A DNA stretch of 64,000 nucleotides from Flagellimonas sp. HMM57 (GTDB lineage Bacteria; Bacteroidota; Bacteroidia; Flavobacteriales; Flavobacteriaceae), in assembly GCF_021390175.1 (NCBI RefSeq), contig NZ_CP090004.1, forward strand, positions 4,083,001-4,147,000, in the 5' to 3' direction. The notes beneath the pieces were generated by a model. The model worked only from the letters and a program-made list of their open reading frames with translations, was not told the DNA's origin and searched no databases. Position numbers and translations under genes: made by a program. The first letter of the stretch is position 1. Each line of letters opens with the position of its first letter. Of this stretch, positions 38,671 through 48,468 are shown piece by piece.

Positions 38671-40260
38671 TTATTTGATAAAGCCAGCTGGATTCGTATC
38701 CCAAAAAACCTGGGTCGTAATGGAACGCTGACTTAGTTGATTGTTATTGTTTATAGCATCTTCGGGTACCGAAAACGACCTTGGAAAAGGAGTATTGCTA
38801 TCGAAAATCGGTGAATTGAAAATATTTGGCAAACCTGTGCGCCTATAGCCATTGTAGGATTCGGTCGAATTGCCGTATGATGCCAAGTAATACTCTTTTA
38901 AAACAATGTTAAGCTTTCCATTATCATCTGCGACTGCATATGCATCCATAACCTCGGTTACATAAGCATCCACTTGTTCTTGGGTAGCAGCAAAATCGGA
39001 ATCGGTTGCTACGCCACCTGCAAAGTTCAATACCTTGTCCATTGATTTTCGTATCCCGGACTCCAGTAGTAGTGCTGCATCATCATTGGTCCCCAGGGTC
39101 AGTGCTGCCTCAGCCCTTAAAAAATCTACAAATGAGGATAATAATATAGGTAAGATTCCTGCTCCAAGCTGGCTTTGTGTAGCTATAGCAAAATCTGGAT
39201 CACTGGGATTGTCCTCGTCAAAAGTACCGCCAACGGGATATAGACCGTACGTTGCCCTAAAAATAGCGTCGGTGGCCCTTGCTCTGGTATCTCCATGGTC
39301 TCTACCATAATACGAATTACCCAAATAACAAAAATCAAAATTGCTCGACCCCACACAACCCAACAGTGCATCTGATGGATCTGCATCGCTCTGACGGTAA
39401 ACATAGTATCGAATCCGTGGATCTGATTCGCTTTTATCGTTCAGCAACAAGTTAAGAAAATCGTTGCCCAAAAACGATCCGAATCCACCTGGCTCGTAAC
39501 CCACGTTAAAATCTGGATGACGGCTGTTGGGATCTACAGCACTTGTTCCATATTGGAACTGAAAATCATCCTCTGGTTCAATTAAATCACCTTCCTCCAA
39601 TAGCGCATTGATTTTGGCGGTATCGCCCATGTTGACCAACATCTTTAATTGTAGTGATTTTGCCAGCTTAATCCATTTCTCGGCGTCACCATCATAGAAC
39701 AAATCATCTACCGGAGCTATTGTGGCATTATTTAAATCATCAATAGCTATATCTAACTGCTCTAGTACAGCATTGTAGATAGCCTCATCATCTTCTGGTT
39801 TGGGATTAAGGATACCTTCATCTGGCCTATTGGCTTCGGAGAAAGGGATATCCCCTAAATAATCCACCATCATTATTGTGGAGAAAGCGATCAAAACCTT
39901 TGACATTGCCCTGTGAAACAATAAATCATCATTTCCTTCCGCTAAATCCTCTATAATGATCGCATCCTGTGAATAGGCAAAATATTCTGTGTATTCACCA
40001 TTCAAGACCGTTGGTCCAGCTACATCTGTGTAACTTTCGTTCAGATAAGTATAGCGCATCACTTCATCTGTGGTCCGGTTTAAACTTTGAATTAAATCCG
40101 CCGTTTCTTTCTGTACATTGTTCAACAGAAAGTTTGGGTCTGCTTGATCAGGTGTGAGTAAGTTTGGGTTTTCTTGAAAGCTTTCATCAAAGGCGCCCAA
40201 CTCGCACGAAGCAAAAAGCACTACAACAAAAATGCTTGCCAGTATTGTTATTTTTTTCAT
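38671..40260 (-). CDS. SusD/RagB-like outer-membrane lipoprotein (locus 2)
   Basis: A 529-residue SusD-type lipoprotein (signal ends VLFASC). It has the SusD-like_2 layout: NPNLLTPDQADPNFLLNNVQ, MMVDYLGDIPFSEA, YNAVLEQLDIAIDDLNN, KWIKLAKSLQLKMLVNM and the C-terminal FLRAEAALTLG and YNGYRRTGLPN segments. It forms the lid of the SusC transporter encoded 15 bases upstream and would bind the incoming ligand at the cell surface. Confidence 0.95.
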   Translation of the reverse strand: MKKITILASIFVVVLFASCELGAFDESFQENPNLLTPDQADPNFLLNNVQKETADLIQSLNRTTDEVMRYTYLNESYTDVAGPTVLNGEYTEYFAYSQDAIIIEDLAEGNDDLLFHRAMSKVLIAFSTIMMVDYLGDIPFSEANRPDEGILNPKPEDDEAIYNAVLEQLDIAIDDLNNATIAPVDDLFYDGDAEKWIKLAKSLQLKMLVNMGDTAKINALLEEGDLIEPEDDFQFQYGTSAVDPNSRHPDFNVGYEPGGFGSFLGNDFLNLLLNDKSESDPRIRYYVYRQSDADPSDALLGCVGSSNFDFCYLGNSYYGRDHGDTRARATDAIFRATYGLYPVGGTFDEDNPSDPDFAIATQSQLGAGILPILLSSFVDFLRAEAALTLGTNDDAALLLESGIRKSMDKVLNFAGGVATDSDFAATQEQVDAYVTEVMDAYAVADDNGKLNIVLKEYYLASYGNSTESYNGYRRTGLPNIFNSPIFDSNTPFPRSFSVPEDAINNNNQLSQRSITTQVFWDTNPAGFIK

Positions 40261-40275
40261 CTCGTTTGATTTTTA

Positions 40276-43200
40276 TTAGAAGTTAACGGACACCGTTAAC
40301 GCATATCTTTTAGTCGTAGGTGTTGACAAACCGCTAGTTTCCGGATCGTAATTGACCCCTGCCGGAAAATTGGGTGCACGAAAAAACACGTTCCTACCGC
40401 TCAAGGTAAAGTCTACACTGGAAAATGGCAGATTTTTAAAGGTCTTTCGATTGAGATTATAAGAAAGGGCAACCTCACGAATTCGAAATACAGAAGCATC
40501 GAACGTATTGTTTTCATCCGCCTCATAAAAGTTGGAGAACACCGCATTGTTGCCCGAGACCTGAATATTGTTCGGTATGGTATTACCATTGACATCCAAC
40601 AACGCTTGTCCCGTTGATATATCACCAAAGACACCAGGTATTACAAAACTACCTTCCCTGTTTTCCGTATCGGTAGTAACGCCCCTCTCAAGTAAAATTT
40701 CGAATAAAGAAGATTCTTCATCACCACCATGGGCATATTCCATTTGTGTCGATAATGTGAAATTTTTGTATCGGAGTGTATGGATAGTAGTAGCTCTAAA
40801 ATCTGGCTGTACATTTCCTATAATTTCATCTTGCAAACCCACATCATCGCTGGTAATAAGAACGCCTGTAGCTGGATTTACCAAAGCGTTTCCTTCAGAA
40901 TCACGAACCACATAACTGCCCGTAAATATCCCCAGCTCTTCGCCTTCGATCAAAAAAATGTTATCGTCTGGATCTATTCTTCTTGTAATATCCCCGGGTA
41001 AATCGACCACTGTGGACTTAAAAGTCGTGAACGTATTCCTGATATCCCAATTAAAATCTGAGCCCCTGAACAATTTTATGCCCAAATCCAATTCAAGACC
41101 TTCAGTGTCAACCCTTCCGGCATTGATAACCGTACTTGTAAAACCTGTGGCAGGAGCAATCCCGGTCTCAAATATTTGATTTTCAGAAATACGGGAAAAA
41201 ACCGAAGCCTGAAACGTTACGGCATTATTAAAAAAGTTACCTTCAAGACCCAATTCAAATTCCTTGTGGAGCTCTGGTTCCAAATCTGGATTGGCAAAAC
41301 GACCGAACAAAGAGTTGGTTACAATTAGATTACCATTTATATCACTAAACTCCCTTGGGTCTGATGACAGGCTCTGTCTTGTATTAAATATACTGGGAAA
41401 GCCAGAAGAAGTTGCATAAGCGCCCCTTATTTTTAAATAATTGATGAAGCTATCGCCAAAATCGAAAGCAGAGGTAGGTATAAAGGATAAGGAAACTCCT
41501 GGATAGAATAAATTTTGATTTTCTTTTTCAACTGTAGATCCTTTATCCAATCTACCTGATAAATTCAAATAAAGATACCTGTTGTAATCAAAATCGAACT
41601 GTCCAAAAACACCTAAGAGATTGTTCTTCGTCTCATCGTAATCCCCTTCTCCTGGGGTTCTAAAATTATTGGGACGTAAAAAACCGTACACTATTTGATT
41701 GGTGTATTCAGAATCTAAAGACCTAAAGGTCTCATATCTTGAATTTATACCTAATTGTGATTCAAAACTCAGTTTGTCCGAAATTTGATAATTGGATCCA
41801 AAGATCAAGGTGTTGTCCACGTCGAATTCTGCATTGGCCCTAAGGTTTAACGAACCCAAAGATGCCTCATCTCCCAATCCTCCACGATTCCTAAAATCCA
41901 AACGATTGTTCGTTTCAACCTGAAGTCCTCCTCTGTAGGTCAAGCTATGGTGCTTTCCCAATTGATAGTTTAAATTTACAGTTCCATTTACTCTACGGAT
42001 AATATCTTCTCGGCCCGTATTGTTTATTGTCCACCTTGGATTCTCGCGATCGGTACGATAATATACATTGCTTCCATCAGCTGGGTCTTGAAAAGGTAAA
42101 TTCTGAATATCCAAACTTCTGGGGATAATGTAAAGGTTGGAAAGAATATCCGAGCCATCATCATCATCAGTATCGATTGCTGTGTACGAGTTTCTTTTTC
42201 TGGAACTAAATGACAACGAAGAAGATAATTTTAACTTATCGGTTAGCTGAGAAGTTCCACCTACACTAATATTAAACCTATTAAAATCATTATTACCCAG
42301 TATACCTCCTTCATCTGTATATCCCAAAGAGAAATTCAATGAAGTTTTTTCTCCCGTTGCGGTCAAATTCAACGAAGTTACACTCCCTATGCCCGTATTG
42401 AAAAAGTCGCGCACATTGTTGGGAGCCGCTTCAAAAGGAACTTCGATACCCGAAAATTCTGGAAAACGGGAATCATTTGCCAAAGGGTGCGGCACAAAAT
42501 CCAAATCTGTAAAGCGCGCTCCGTTACTCCCAAGATTTCCTATGGTACTTGCATCGGTAACTCCATTATTCCCAGCCCCAAACGTATTTTGAAAATCAGG
42601 TAGATTAGCTACCGTATTGGTATATGAGGTTTGTGTTATGTTTGCCGTAAAACTTTTCTCGCCAACTTTTGCACTACCGGCCTTTGTTTCAATAAGAATA
42701 ACACCGTTTCGACCTTGACTACCATATAAAACCGATGCGTTCAAACCTTTTAAGATGGTAATATCTGCAATGGAATTTGGATCAATATCAATAAGATTTC
42801 CGGAAAACACCACATTGTCCACAACGATTAAAACGGCATTGCTTTCACTTAACGACAAATTACCCCTAACCCTTATGTTGGCGGTCGCTCCACTACTACC
42901 ATCGGTAGGAAAAATTCGAACCCCTGATATTTTACCTTGTAACGTTCTGGCCACATCGGCTTCAGGACGTGCATCTGTTTCATCGGTATCTACTTTAGAT
43001 AGCGCATATCCCAACGCTTTTCTTGATTTTGCAATACCCTGTGCCACTACCACAACCTCATCCAATTCGCTAGTACTTTCTTTAAGGGTGACACTCATAG
43101 AGGCTTGCGCCGGTAATTCTTTTCCAAGAAATCCTATGGATGTAAAAACTAAGATTGCGCCTTCTTCTACATTGAGCTGAAAATTTCCGTCAAAATCTGA

Positions 43201-43710
43201 AGCCACTCCATTGGTCGTTCCTTTTTCTATAATGGAAACTCCCGGTAATGGAACTCCCAAATTATCCAAAATCTTCCCTTCTACCCTAAGCGTTCTCTGA
43301 GGTATTTCTTCTTCTTCAGCAGCTTTGTTTTCTTGAGCTGGAATAGGCTCAACTTTGGTCAAAATCACTTGTCTTCCCCTTATTTTATATGATGTCCTGG
43401 TCTGATCAAAAAGTGAACGAAGTATATTATGGATTCTTAACTGTTCTACTTTGATGGACACTTTACGCTCCAAGTCAACGTTTTTGATGCTATAAATGAA
43501 CTTGAATTCTGTAGAATTTTCAATTTCATCCAAAACTTGAGCGATGGTAATATTGTTTACATCTAAGGTTATTCTGGTCCTCTGTGCATAACTATCATTG
43601 GCGTTCATACAAAACACCATAGCAATAAGAAGTAGAGAGGTCAGTTTCATTTTTAAGTCAAATTTGAAAGTAGGCGGGTGGTGCCCTCCTCCCAATTGAA
43701 GTTTTTTCAT
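40276..43710 (-). CDS. SusC/RagA TonB-dependent transporter with STN domain (locus 2)
   Basis: The 1,144-residue receptor has an N-terminal lead, a signal peptide (LLLIAMVFCMNANDSYAQ) and a secretin/TonB short N-terminal (STN) domain at about residues 55-115 (ITIAQVLDEIENSTEFKF). A carboxypeptidase-regulatory-like domain follows (LGVPLPGVSIIEKGTTNG), then the plug (ELDEVVVVAQGIAKSRKALG, VLYGSQGRNGVILIETK) and the barrel ending TKRYALTVSVNF. The STN domain and the upstream FecR and ECF sigma genes make a typical outer-membrane sensing chain: ligand at SusC/SusD signals FecR, which frees the sigma factor. Start at 43710 precedes an unusual basic/His-rich stretch; Met21 (43650) is an alternative start with a cleaner signal peptide. 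Confidence 0.95.
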   Translation of the reverse strand: MKKLQLGGGHHPPTFKFDLKMKLTSLLLIAMVFCMNANDSYAQRTRITLDVNNITIAQVLDEIENSTEFKFIYSIKNVDLERKVSIKVEQLRIHNILRSLFDQTRTSYKIRGRQVILTKVEPIPAQENKAAEEEEIPQRTLRVEGKILDNLGVPLPGVSIIEKGTTNGVASDFDGNFQLNVEEGAILVFTSIGFLGKELPAQASMSVTLKESTSELDEVVVVAQGIAKSRKALGYALSKVDTDETDARPEADVARTLQGKISGVRIFPTDGSSGATANIRVRGNLSLSESNAVLIVVDNVVFSGNLIDIDPNSIADITILKGLNASVLYGSQGRNGVILIETKAGSAKVGEKSFTANITQTSYTNTVANLPDFQNTFGAGNNGVTDASTIGNLGSNGARFTDLDFVPHPLANDSRFPEFSGIEVPFEAAPNNVRDFFNTGIGSVTSLNLTATGEKTSLNFSLGYTDEGGILGNNDFNRFNISVGGTSQLTDKLKLSSSLSFSSRKRNSYTAIDTDDDDGSDILSNLYIIPRSLDIQNLPFQDPADGSNVYYRTDRENPRWTINNTGREDIIRRVNGTVNLNYQLGKHHSLTYRGGLQVETNNRLDFRNRGGLGDEASLGSLNLRANAEFDVDNTLIFGSNYQISDKLSFESQLGINSRYETFRSLDSEYTNQIVYGFLRPNNFRTPGEGDYDETKNNLLGVFGQFDFDYNRYLYLNLSGRLDKGSTVEKENQNLFYPGVSLSFIPTSAFDFGDSFINYLKIRGAYATSSGFPSIFNTRQSLSSDPREFSDINGNLIVTNSLFGRFANPDLEPELHKEFELGLEGNFFNNAVTFQASVFSRISENQIFETGIAPATGFTSTVINAGRVDTEGLELDLGIKLFRGSDFNWDIRNTFTTFKSTVVDLPGDITRRIDPDDNIFLIEGEELGIFTGSYVVRDSEGNALVNPATGVLITSDDVGLQDEIIGNVQPDFRATTIHTLRYKNFTLSTQMEYAHGGDEESSLFEILLERGVTTDTENREGSFVIPGVFGDISTGQALLDVNGNTIPNNIQVSGNNAVFSNFYEADENNTFDASVFRIREVALSYNLNRKTFKNLPFSSVDFTLSGRNVFFRAPNFPAGVNYDPETSGLSTPTTKRYALTVSVNF

Positions 43711-43764
43711 ATTTTTGAGTGTTAATTTTGGTTATTTCAGATAGAAATAATCACTTGATTCAAG

Positions 43765-43796
43765 CCGGGAAATGCTGCAACATTTTCCGGTTTTTT
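43765..43796 (+). terminator. Stem-loop with T-run between fecR and susC
   Basis: CCGGGAAATG and CATTTTCCGG form a 10-base stem with one G-T pair and a 6-base loop; T6 follows on the plus strand. No plus-strand gene ends here, so for the leftward genes it may act as an attenuator or processing hairpin instead. Confidence 0.4.
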
Positions 43797-43863
43797 ATTT
43801 CTATCGTACCAGTTAAAAATTACCTTGAGTTTGTTTTAGCGTTTTAGTTTTTTTTCATTGGCG

Positions 43864-45009
43864 TTATTTTATATAGATTGTGTTGTTTTCGATGATATAA
43901 TTCATATCGTAGCTATCCTTAAAATAGCTGAGGATATCTTCTATGGTTTCATTATCAAAACTGGCATTAAAAACTTCTTTGTCAAAATCTGGATTCTCGC
44001 TTATTATGGATACATTATAGACCCGTTCCAGTTTTTTCGAGATGTTCTCAAACGTCTCATTTCTGAATACTAAAACTCCTTGCATCCAAGCAGTATAAAA
44101 ACTGATATTCACATTAGTTTTACTAACCAGTCCTGTTCTTTCATCTAGAACACCTCTTGTTCCTGGAGTCAATCTTGTTGTATCTGTATCCGTACCTTTG
44201 GATAAATCGACAGAACCTTCTACCAAGACTACTGCGGTTGTCTTATCTTCTTCATACAAGGAAACAACAAACTGTGTTCCCAGTACAGTTACATCCAATT
44301 CATTGGCATTGACCACAAACGGGTGTTCCTTGTCCTCTTCAACATCGAAAAAAGCTTCTCCGCTAAGAAAGACTTCCCTTTTGTGGTTTGGTAAAAATTT
44401 TATGGGATATTTTAAGGATGTGCCTGAGTTTAGAGTAACCTTGGTACCATCGGAAAGCACTAAATCAAATCGTTTTCCATAAGGAATGGTCAGGGTATTA
44501 TACACCAATTTTTCCACAACAACTTCATTGGAATAGACCAATTGATTACCAGATTGTTGTCCTACTATATTACCTTTTGGGTCAACTACTTGAACACTAC
44601 CATCATTTTTGATAACTTCTACATTTCCATTATCCAATTGTAATGTTATAGCTTCATCAGCGGGAATAAGATTGAATTCATCATCTGATATAAAATCTCC
44701 CCTTAGATAAAGAAAGCCTGTGGCAAACAATCCAATAAAAATAGCAGCTACTCCAGCTACTTTTTTAAAGCTAAATGTATTCTTTTTTTTATGGGCGGAT
44801 TGAAGTATTTCCAGATACATTTGGTCGGCTTCTACATCATCCATATCGGGAAATTTTTCCAGCAATTCAGAAACAGCATCAATTGTTGGAACATCCGATA
44901 AATCTTCTGAAGTTCTAAAATAGGCTACGATTTGTTGAATTTCTTCTTTACTACATTCCCTTTTAAGGTATTTTTCGAAAAGTTCTTTCAATTTAACTGA
45001 TTCCATCAA
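43864..45009 (-). CDS. FecR family anti-sigma factor
   Basis: This 381-residue inner-membrane protein has a cytosolic N-terminal helical part (about 1-75) that binds the sigma factor, one membrane helix (VAGVAAIFIGLFATGFLYL), a FecR domain (LTIPYGKRFDLVLSDGTKVTLNSGTSLKYP, FLSGEAFFDVEEDKEHPFVV) and a C-terminal DUF4974 domain (FENISKKLERVYNVSI, FNASFDNETIEDILSYF). It relays the SusC locus 2 signal to the ECF sigma factor 149 bases upstream. Start could be Met1 or Met2. Confidence 0.95.
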   Translation of the reverse strand: MMESVKLKELFEKYLKRECSKEEIQQIVAYFRTSEDLSDVPTIDAVSELLEKFPDMDDVEADQMYLEILQSAHKKKNTFSFKKVAGVAAIFIGLFATGFLYLRGDFISDDEFNLIPADEAITLQLDNGNVEVIKNDGSVQVVDPKGNIVGQQSGNQLVYSNEVVVEKLVYNTLTIPYGKRFDLVLSDGTKVTLNSGTSLKYPIKFLPNHKREVFLSGEAFFDVEEDKEHPFVVNANELDVTVLGTQFVVSLYEEDKTTAVVLVEGSVDLSKGTDTDTTRLTPGTRGVLDERTGLVSKTNVNISFYTAWMQGVLVFRNETFENISKKLERVYNVSIISENPDFDKEVFNASFDNETIEDILSYFKDSYDMNYIIENNTIYIK

Positions 45010-45158
45010 TTTTGCTATGGGTGTATAGTTATAATACCCTTGAGTGGAAAAAGAGTACTACTCATTGCCTCTTTTTTTTTGAAAAAAATTCAATAAAAAT
45101 CATAATACATTGCATATCAAATACTTAAATATCAATATTTATTAAAAAAGAAAAGATT

Positions 45159-45755
45159 CTAGAAGTAACTAAGGCTCATAATCACCAAAGCAGTATTTAT
45201 ATCCTTGTTTTCAAGGATAAAATTGCGAAGTGTTTCCAATGCTTTGCTCATTTGACTTTTAACGGTACTTGTAGAAATACCAAGCTCTTGGCCAATGGTT
45301 TCATAACTCTTGCCTTCGTTTCGCGACATTTCAAAAATTATACGTCTTTTAGGGGGAAGCTGATCTAAAGCTTTTTGTCTAAGAACTTCTAAATCTGCTT
45401 CACGCATATATTTTTCTGTTGTATTCGCAGATTTTTGGCTCCTGTAAAAGATTTCCTCCCGCAACTTGAGATTATTTGCTGCTTTCTTGAGAAATTTGAT
45501 ATTCTTATTTCTGGTAATCGTAAAAAGATAAGACCTGAAGGAAAGTTCTGGGTTTAAACTTTCCCGTTTTGTCCATACCTTTAGAAACACCTCTTGGACC
45601 ATCTCTTTTGCATAGGCTTCGGAAGAAAGCATACCTAGACTAAATCTATACAATTGATTCCTGTAGCCATCAAAAAGTTCTCTAAAAGCTTTTTCGTCAC
45701 CTTGTGAGAGTTTCTTTACCAACAACTGCTCTTTATGTAATTCCCTTTCTGTCAT
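45159..45755 (-). CDS. ECF RNA polymerase sigma-70 factor
   Basis: A 198-residue ECF sigma factor of the Bacteroidota type. Region 2 is at about 20-90 (FRELFDGYRNQLYRFSLG, EMVQEVFLKVWTKR, SYLFTITRN) and region 4 at about 130-185 (LDQLPPKRRIIFEM, KSYETIGQELGISTSTVKSQM). It is followed by FecR and SusC/SusD locus 2 and presumably activates that operon when FecR is signalled. Met1 is 45755. Confidence 0.95.
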   Translation of the reverse strand: MTERELHKEQLLVKKLSQGDEKAFRELFDGYRNQLYRFSLGMLSSEAYAKEMVQEVFLKVWTKRESLNPELSFRSYLFTITRNKNIKFLKKAANNLKLREEIFYRSQKSANTTEKYMREADLEVLRQKALDQLPPKRRIIFEMSRNEGKSYETIGQELGISTSTVKSQMSKALETLRNFILENKDINTALVIMSLSYF

Positions 45756-46309
45756 TTTAACAACAGTTGAACCTATTTATATTCGGTTACCGTTACGATA
45801 AGTTCTTTAAACGTAAGGGACTTGGGGCACTACAACTCATAAATTACAGAAAACCATGACTGTAACCCATTAAATCGTATTACCAAAGTAATTGAAATCA
45901 AAATAAACAGCAAGAATTATTTAGAAGGGTTTGTCATTTAGGAAATAACAAACCATAAAAATAGAAATTGCCATGTTCTTGGATAATTCTAAGAGTATTT
46001 TTTTTTGAAAATCATTTATTCTTTTAAGATAATACATTCTTTATACTCTTAATGGTCTAGTTGGACATTATATCTCTAATCAGAAAACCATGTAAAATAC
46101 CTTTCTACAAGAATCGAATGGATTACCGCTTTTAAAAAGGGAGACCTTTCTATTAACTGGAATATTGGTATTATTTATCAGGATATGTCCTGTTAACCAA
46201 AGAGATAAGTTTGGCAATAATGCATTTTAAAGAGTTTTCCGGTATTATGTCGAGAAGTGACATTACTAGTTTCCCCTAGTTCGTTTTTCCCTGTACCTCG
46301 ATAATCGCT
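45756..46309. other. Divergent intergenic region between sigma factor and response regulator
   Basis: 554 AT-rich bases. A plus-strand TAAGTTTG at 46206-46213 could serve the response regulator. No supported reading frame, tRNA or other RNA was recognised, and no consensus box was found for the leftward sigma gene. Confidence 0.4.
46206..46213 (+). promoter_or_regulatory. Possible -7 box for response regulator
   Basis: TAAGTTTG matches TAnnTTTG and lies 96 bases before the ATG at 46310. No -33 TTG at the usual spacing is evident. Confidence 0.35.
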
Positions 46310-46726
46310 ATGAAAACAAAACTAGACCTTGTCATTGTAGATGACTCTCCTTTATGGTGCAGTATTGCCATGAGAATAGCAAATGACCACCCAGAGCTTT
46401 CACGACCAATAAGTTTTACCGATCCAGTTAGTGCATTAGAACATATAAGGCTTTTTGGTACCGACCTTGTAATAACCGATATGGAAATGCCCATACTTTC
46501 AGGAATTCAATTAATTAATGAACTGAAAAGCGGTACTATGTCGGTTGCAAGCTCTACAATACATGACTTTTCACAAAAAGTAAGCGATTTGGGATGCCTC
46601 GGATTTCTTCCAAAACCATATACCGTAGAAATGTTCGAAAGGATTATTCAAATTGCTCTAATGGAAAAGCATTTACTATCCAATTTCCACGAAAGTTTAC
46701 AGCATAATAATTTTCTTTGTGCCTAA
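46310..46726 (+). CDS. Single-domain response regulator
   Basis: The 138-residue protein is a lone receiver (CheY-like) domain. Acidic pocket VDDS at residues 10-13, phospho-acceptor Asp in LVITDMEMPI near 57, the Ser/Thr switch near ASSTIHD and the conserved Lys in GFLPKPY are all present. There is no output domain, so it would act by protein-protein contact. No kinase gene is adjacent. The family-typical length is 120-140, so it is not truncated. Confidence 0.88.
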   Translation: MKTKLDLVIVDDSPLWCSIAMRIANDHPELSRPISFTDPVSALEHIRLFGTDLVITDMEMPILSGIQLINELKSGTMSVASSTIHDFSQKVSDLGCLGFLPKPYTVEMFERIIQIALMEKHLLSNFHESLQHNNFLCA

Positions 46727-46835
46727 ATTTAAGCTTACGACACTAATGCGAAACGCTAATCGTAATGATAAAGAGAGATTAGTTTTTCCCGAGTATCCAT
46801 AGTTCAATCTTTTTTAAAGCCTGCAGTTTAAAAAT

Positions 46836-47225
46836 TTACACCCTCTGTCTTCCATCATCACGCCGGAATTCCGTACCATGTCTTCTTTCTATATAACCAA
46901 ACACTATTAAACCAAGAAAATAAGCGACCAAATCCAATGGATCAGCTGTATATCTGTCGTCAACTTTAGGGAGTAAAATCTCGAAGTATATACAATACAA
47001 AACGGTTACGCAAAATTGAAGAGCTAAAGGAATTTGTAAATCACTATTGGATTTAATATGGCGAACAGCATATAGTGCTATTTTGAGCACTAAGGGAATG
47101 CATAAAAAATCATTCAAATGATTGTTCACAAGTTCGGGGAGGTAAATTCCAAGTCGCTGCGAAGTGTAAACCAGAGATGCAAGTAGCAAGAAGAAAGGGA
47201 AATAAAATTTTTTCATCAACTTCAT
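46836..47225 (-). CDS. Small integral membrane protein
   Basis: This 129-residue protein has about four hydrophobic segments and the Bacteroidota pattern LPELVNNHLNDFLCIPLVL, YFEILLPKVDDRYTADPLDLVAYFLG. Proteins of this family are often labelled as a magnesium-citrate secondary transporter, but they are too short for that and no function is shown. The C terminus is charged (RRHGTEFRRDDGRQR) and probably cytosolic. It stands just before the zinc-ribbon gene in the same direction (40-base gap). Confidence 0.65.
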   Translation of the reverse strand: MKLMKKFYFPFFLLLASLVYTSQRLGIYLPELVNNHLNDFLCIPLVLKIALYAVRHIKSNSDLQIPLALQFCVTVLYCIYFEILLPKVDDRYTADPLDLVAYFLGLIVFGYIERRHGTEFRRDDGRQRV

Positions 47226-47265
47226 TTAACGTCTAAAAAAATCGTTCACTAAATGTGTTTAAGAC

Positions 47266-47577
47266 CTAAGCAGCGATATAACCAAACAAAAAAGCCAAAA
47301 AAGAGCCGATAGCGAGAACAATGATCCAAATAGAGTACAAGAATAGCGCAATAAATCTAATAAGCAAGTTATCATGATCTTTTGCCCGTTCAAAGAAAAT
47401 AGTTATGCCATTCTTCTTTTTTGTTTTTTCTAAGTCTATTTTTTGTTTATCCTTTACCTCTCGATCTAATTTTCTTTTAAGAACTATATTAATCAGTTCA
47501 CCACATTCTTCACAGTAGTCTTTGTTTAAATTTACCGTTCCGCACTTCAAACAAGTTCTGTAGGTTTTGTTTGCCAT
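47266..47577 (-). CDS. Zinc-ribbon small membrane protein
   Basis: The 103-residue product begins with a CxxC-x(n)-CxxC zinc ribbon (CLKCG at residues 9-13, CEECGE at 18-23), has a long Lys/Glu-rich linker, and ends with a hydrophobic pair of helices (LFLYSIWIIVLAIGSFLAFLFGYIAA). Its function is unknown. Short zinc-ribbon/TM proteins may bind other membrane proteins; there is no further evidence here. Confidence 0.6.
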   Translation of the reverse strand: MANKTYRTCLKCGTVNLNKDYCEECGELINIVLKRKLDREVKDKQKIDLEKTKKKNGITIFFERAKDHDNLLIRFIALFLYSIWIIVLAIGSFLAFLFGYIAA

Positions 47578-47901
47578 AAATAATTTTATTACTGGTCAAA
47601 GATTTTTGATATGGGTGGGGTAATAAAGACTATCCTTTATCGCTATGGTATAGTCGCAGTATTATAACTGTATAAATAAAGTTATCCAATTTGATAAGAA
47701 ATACCAAAACATATGCCTTTTAAAAGGATACTTTAGAGGTGTTATTCTTGTACCGCATTTTAAAATAAAACTGATGATCATCTATATATGTTACAACTTG
47801 TGTAGCCTTTGAGAAAAGATTATTACTGCTGAAATAGACCTGTGATACAAATCAAGTATGGCTTTTACTTATAAATCCATAGAAACTCTTGGGGGGACAT
47901 A
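47578..47901. other. Intergenic stretch without recognised features
   Basis: 324 AT-rich bases between two small leftward genes. No frame, RNA or consensus promoter box was recognised. Confidence 0.3.
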
Positions 47902-48054
47902 CTATATTTCAGAATCTTTGGATTTCCTTAAGACGATAGAATCATATGGGTCCATAGTAGTTTCGTCTTGTCCTTCTCCAAAGAAATAGATAAATACACA
48001 TCCAATAACAAAACACAGCAAAAAGAAGCACATCAGGCTTAAATAGTTGATCAT
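47902..48054 (-). CDS. Small single-pass membrane protein
   Basis: From the ATG at 48054 the product has 50 residues: a hydrophobic helix (LSLMCFFLLCFVIGCVFIYFF) and a short acidic then basic tail (GQDETTMDPYDSIVLRKSKDSE). The frame extends 26 codons upstream with another Met, but that part is not hydrophobic or family-like. It could be a real small membrane protein or a chance frame. Confidence 0.4.
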   Translation of the reverse strand: MINYLSLMCFFLLCFVIGCVFIYFFGEGQDETTMDPYDSIVLRKSKDSEI

Positions 48055-48132
48055 AAGTAGGTTATTTTGATGTAATTTACGATAGTCTTTATAAAATAGA
48101 TGTTCAAAAAAAACCTTTTCGATGAAATACAA

Positions 48133-48468
48133 TGAATGTTATGTTTAAAAAAGGATAAAGCGTTCTGTAAATGGGTACTATTTTCCAAGAGCGATGTCCA
48201 ATAAACTTTGGAACATGTGTCTTATGATACATTATCTGATTTCAGAAAGTAACACATGACAACCATACTATCTCTCTAACTAAAAACGGACATTGTTTTT
48301 GGCAATGTGTGTAGCAGGATATTTAATACGTACTGAAACCCTACCGTCATTTATAGTTCCGGGACCAGCTTGTATAAAATCTGGTTTTGAAGTTCATTTC
48401 CAATCCAGTCATGCATTTGGATTTTCCGTATTTTAGACATTTAAAATCCCTCAAAAGTCCAATCTGCC
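48133..48468. other. Upstream region of the 7TM-DISM regulator
   Basis: 336 bases between divergent genes. No TAnnTTTG box or RNA was seen; the promoter of the rightward regulator must lie here. Confidence 0.3.

Noticed and set aside
43765-43796. Plus-strand terminator-like hairpin read as evidence for a plus-strand transcript
   Set aside because: No plus-strand gene ends here, so only the hairpin itself is kept.
46310-46726. Response regulator as part of the ECF/FecR signalling chain
   Set aside because: It is divergent, separated by 554 bases, and no kinase or output domain links it to that locus.
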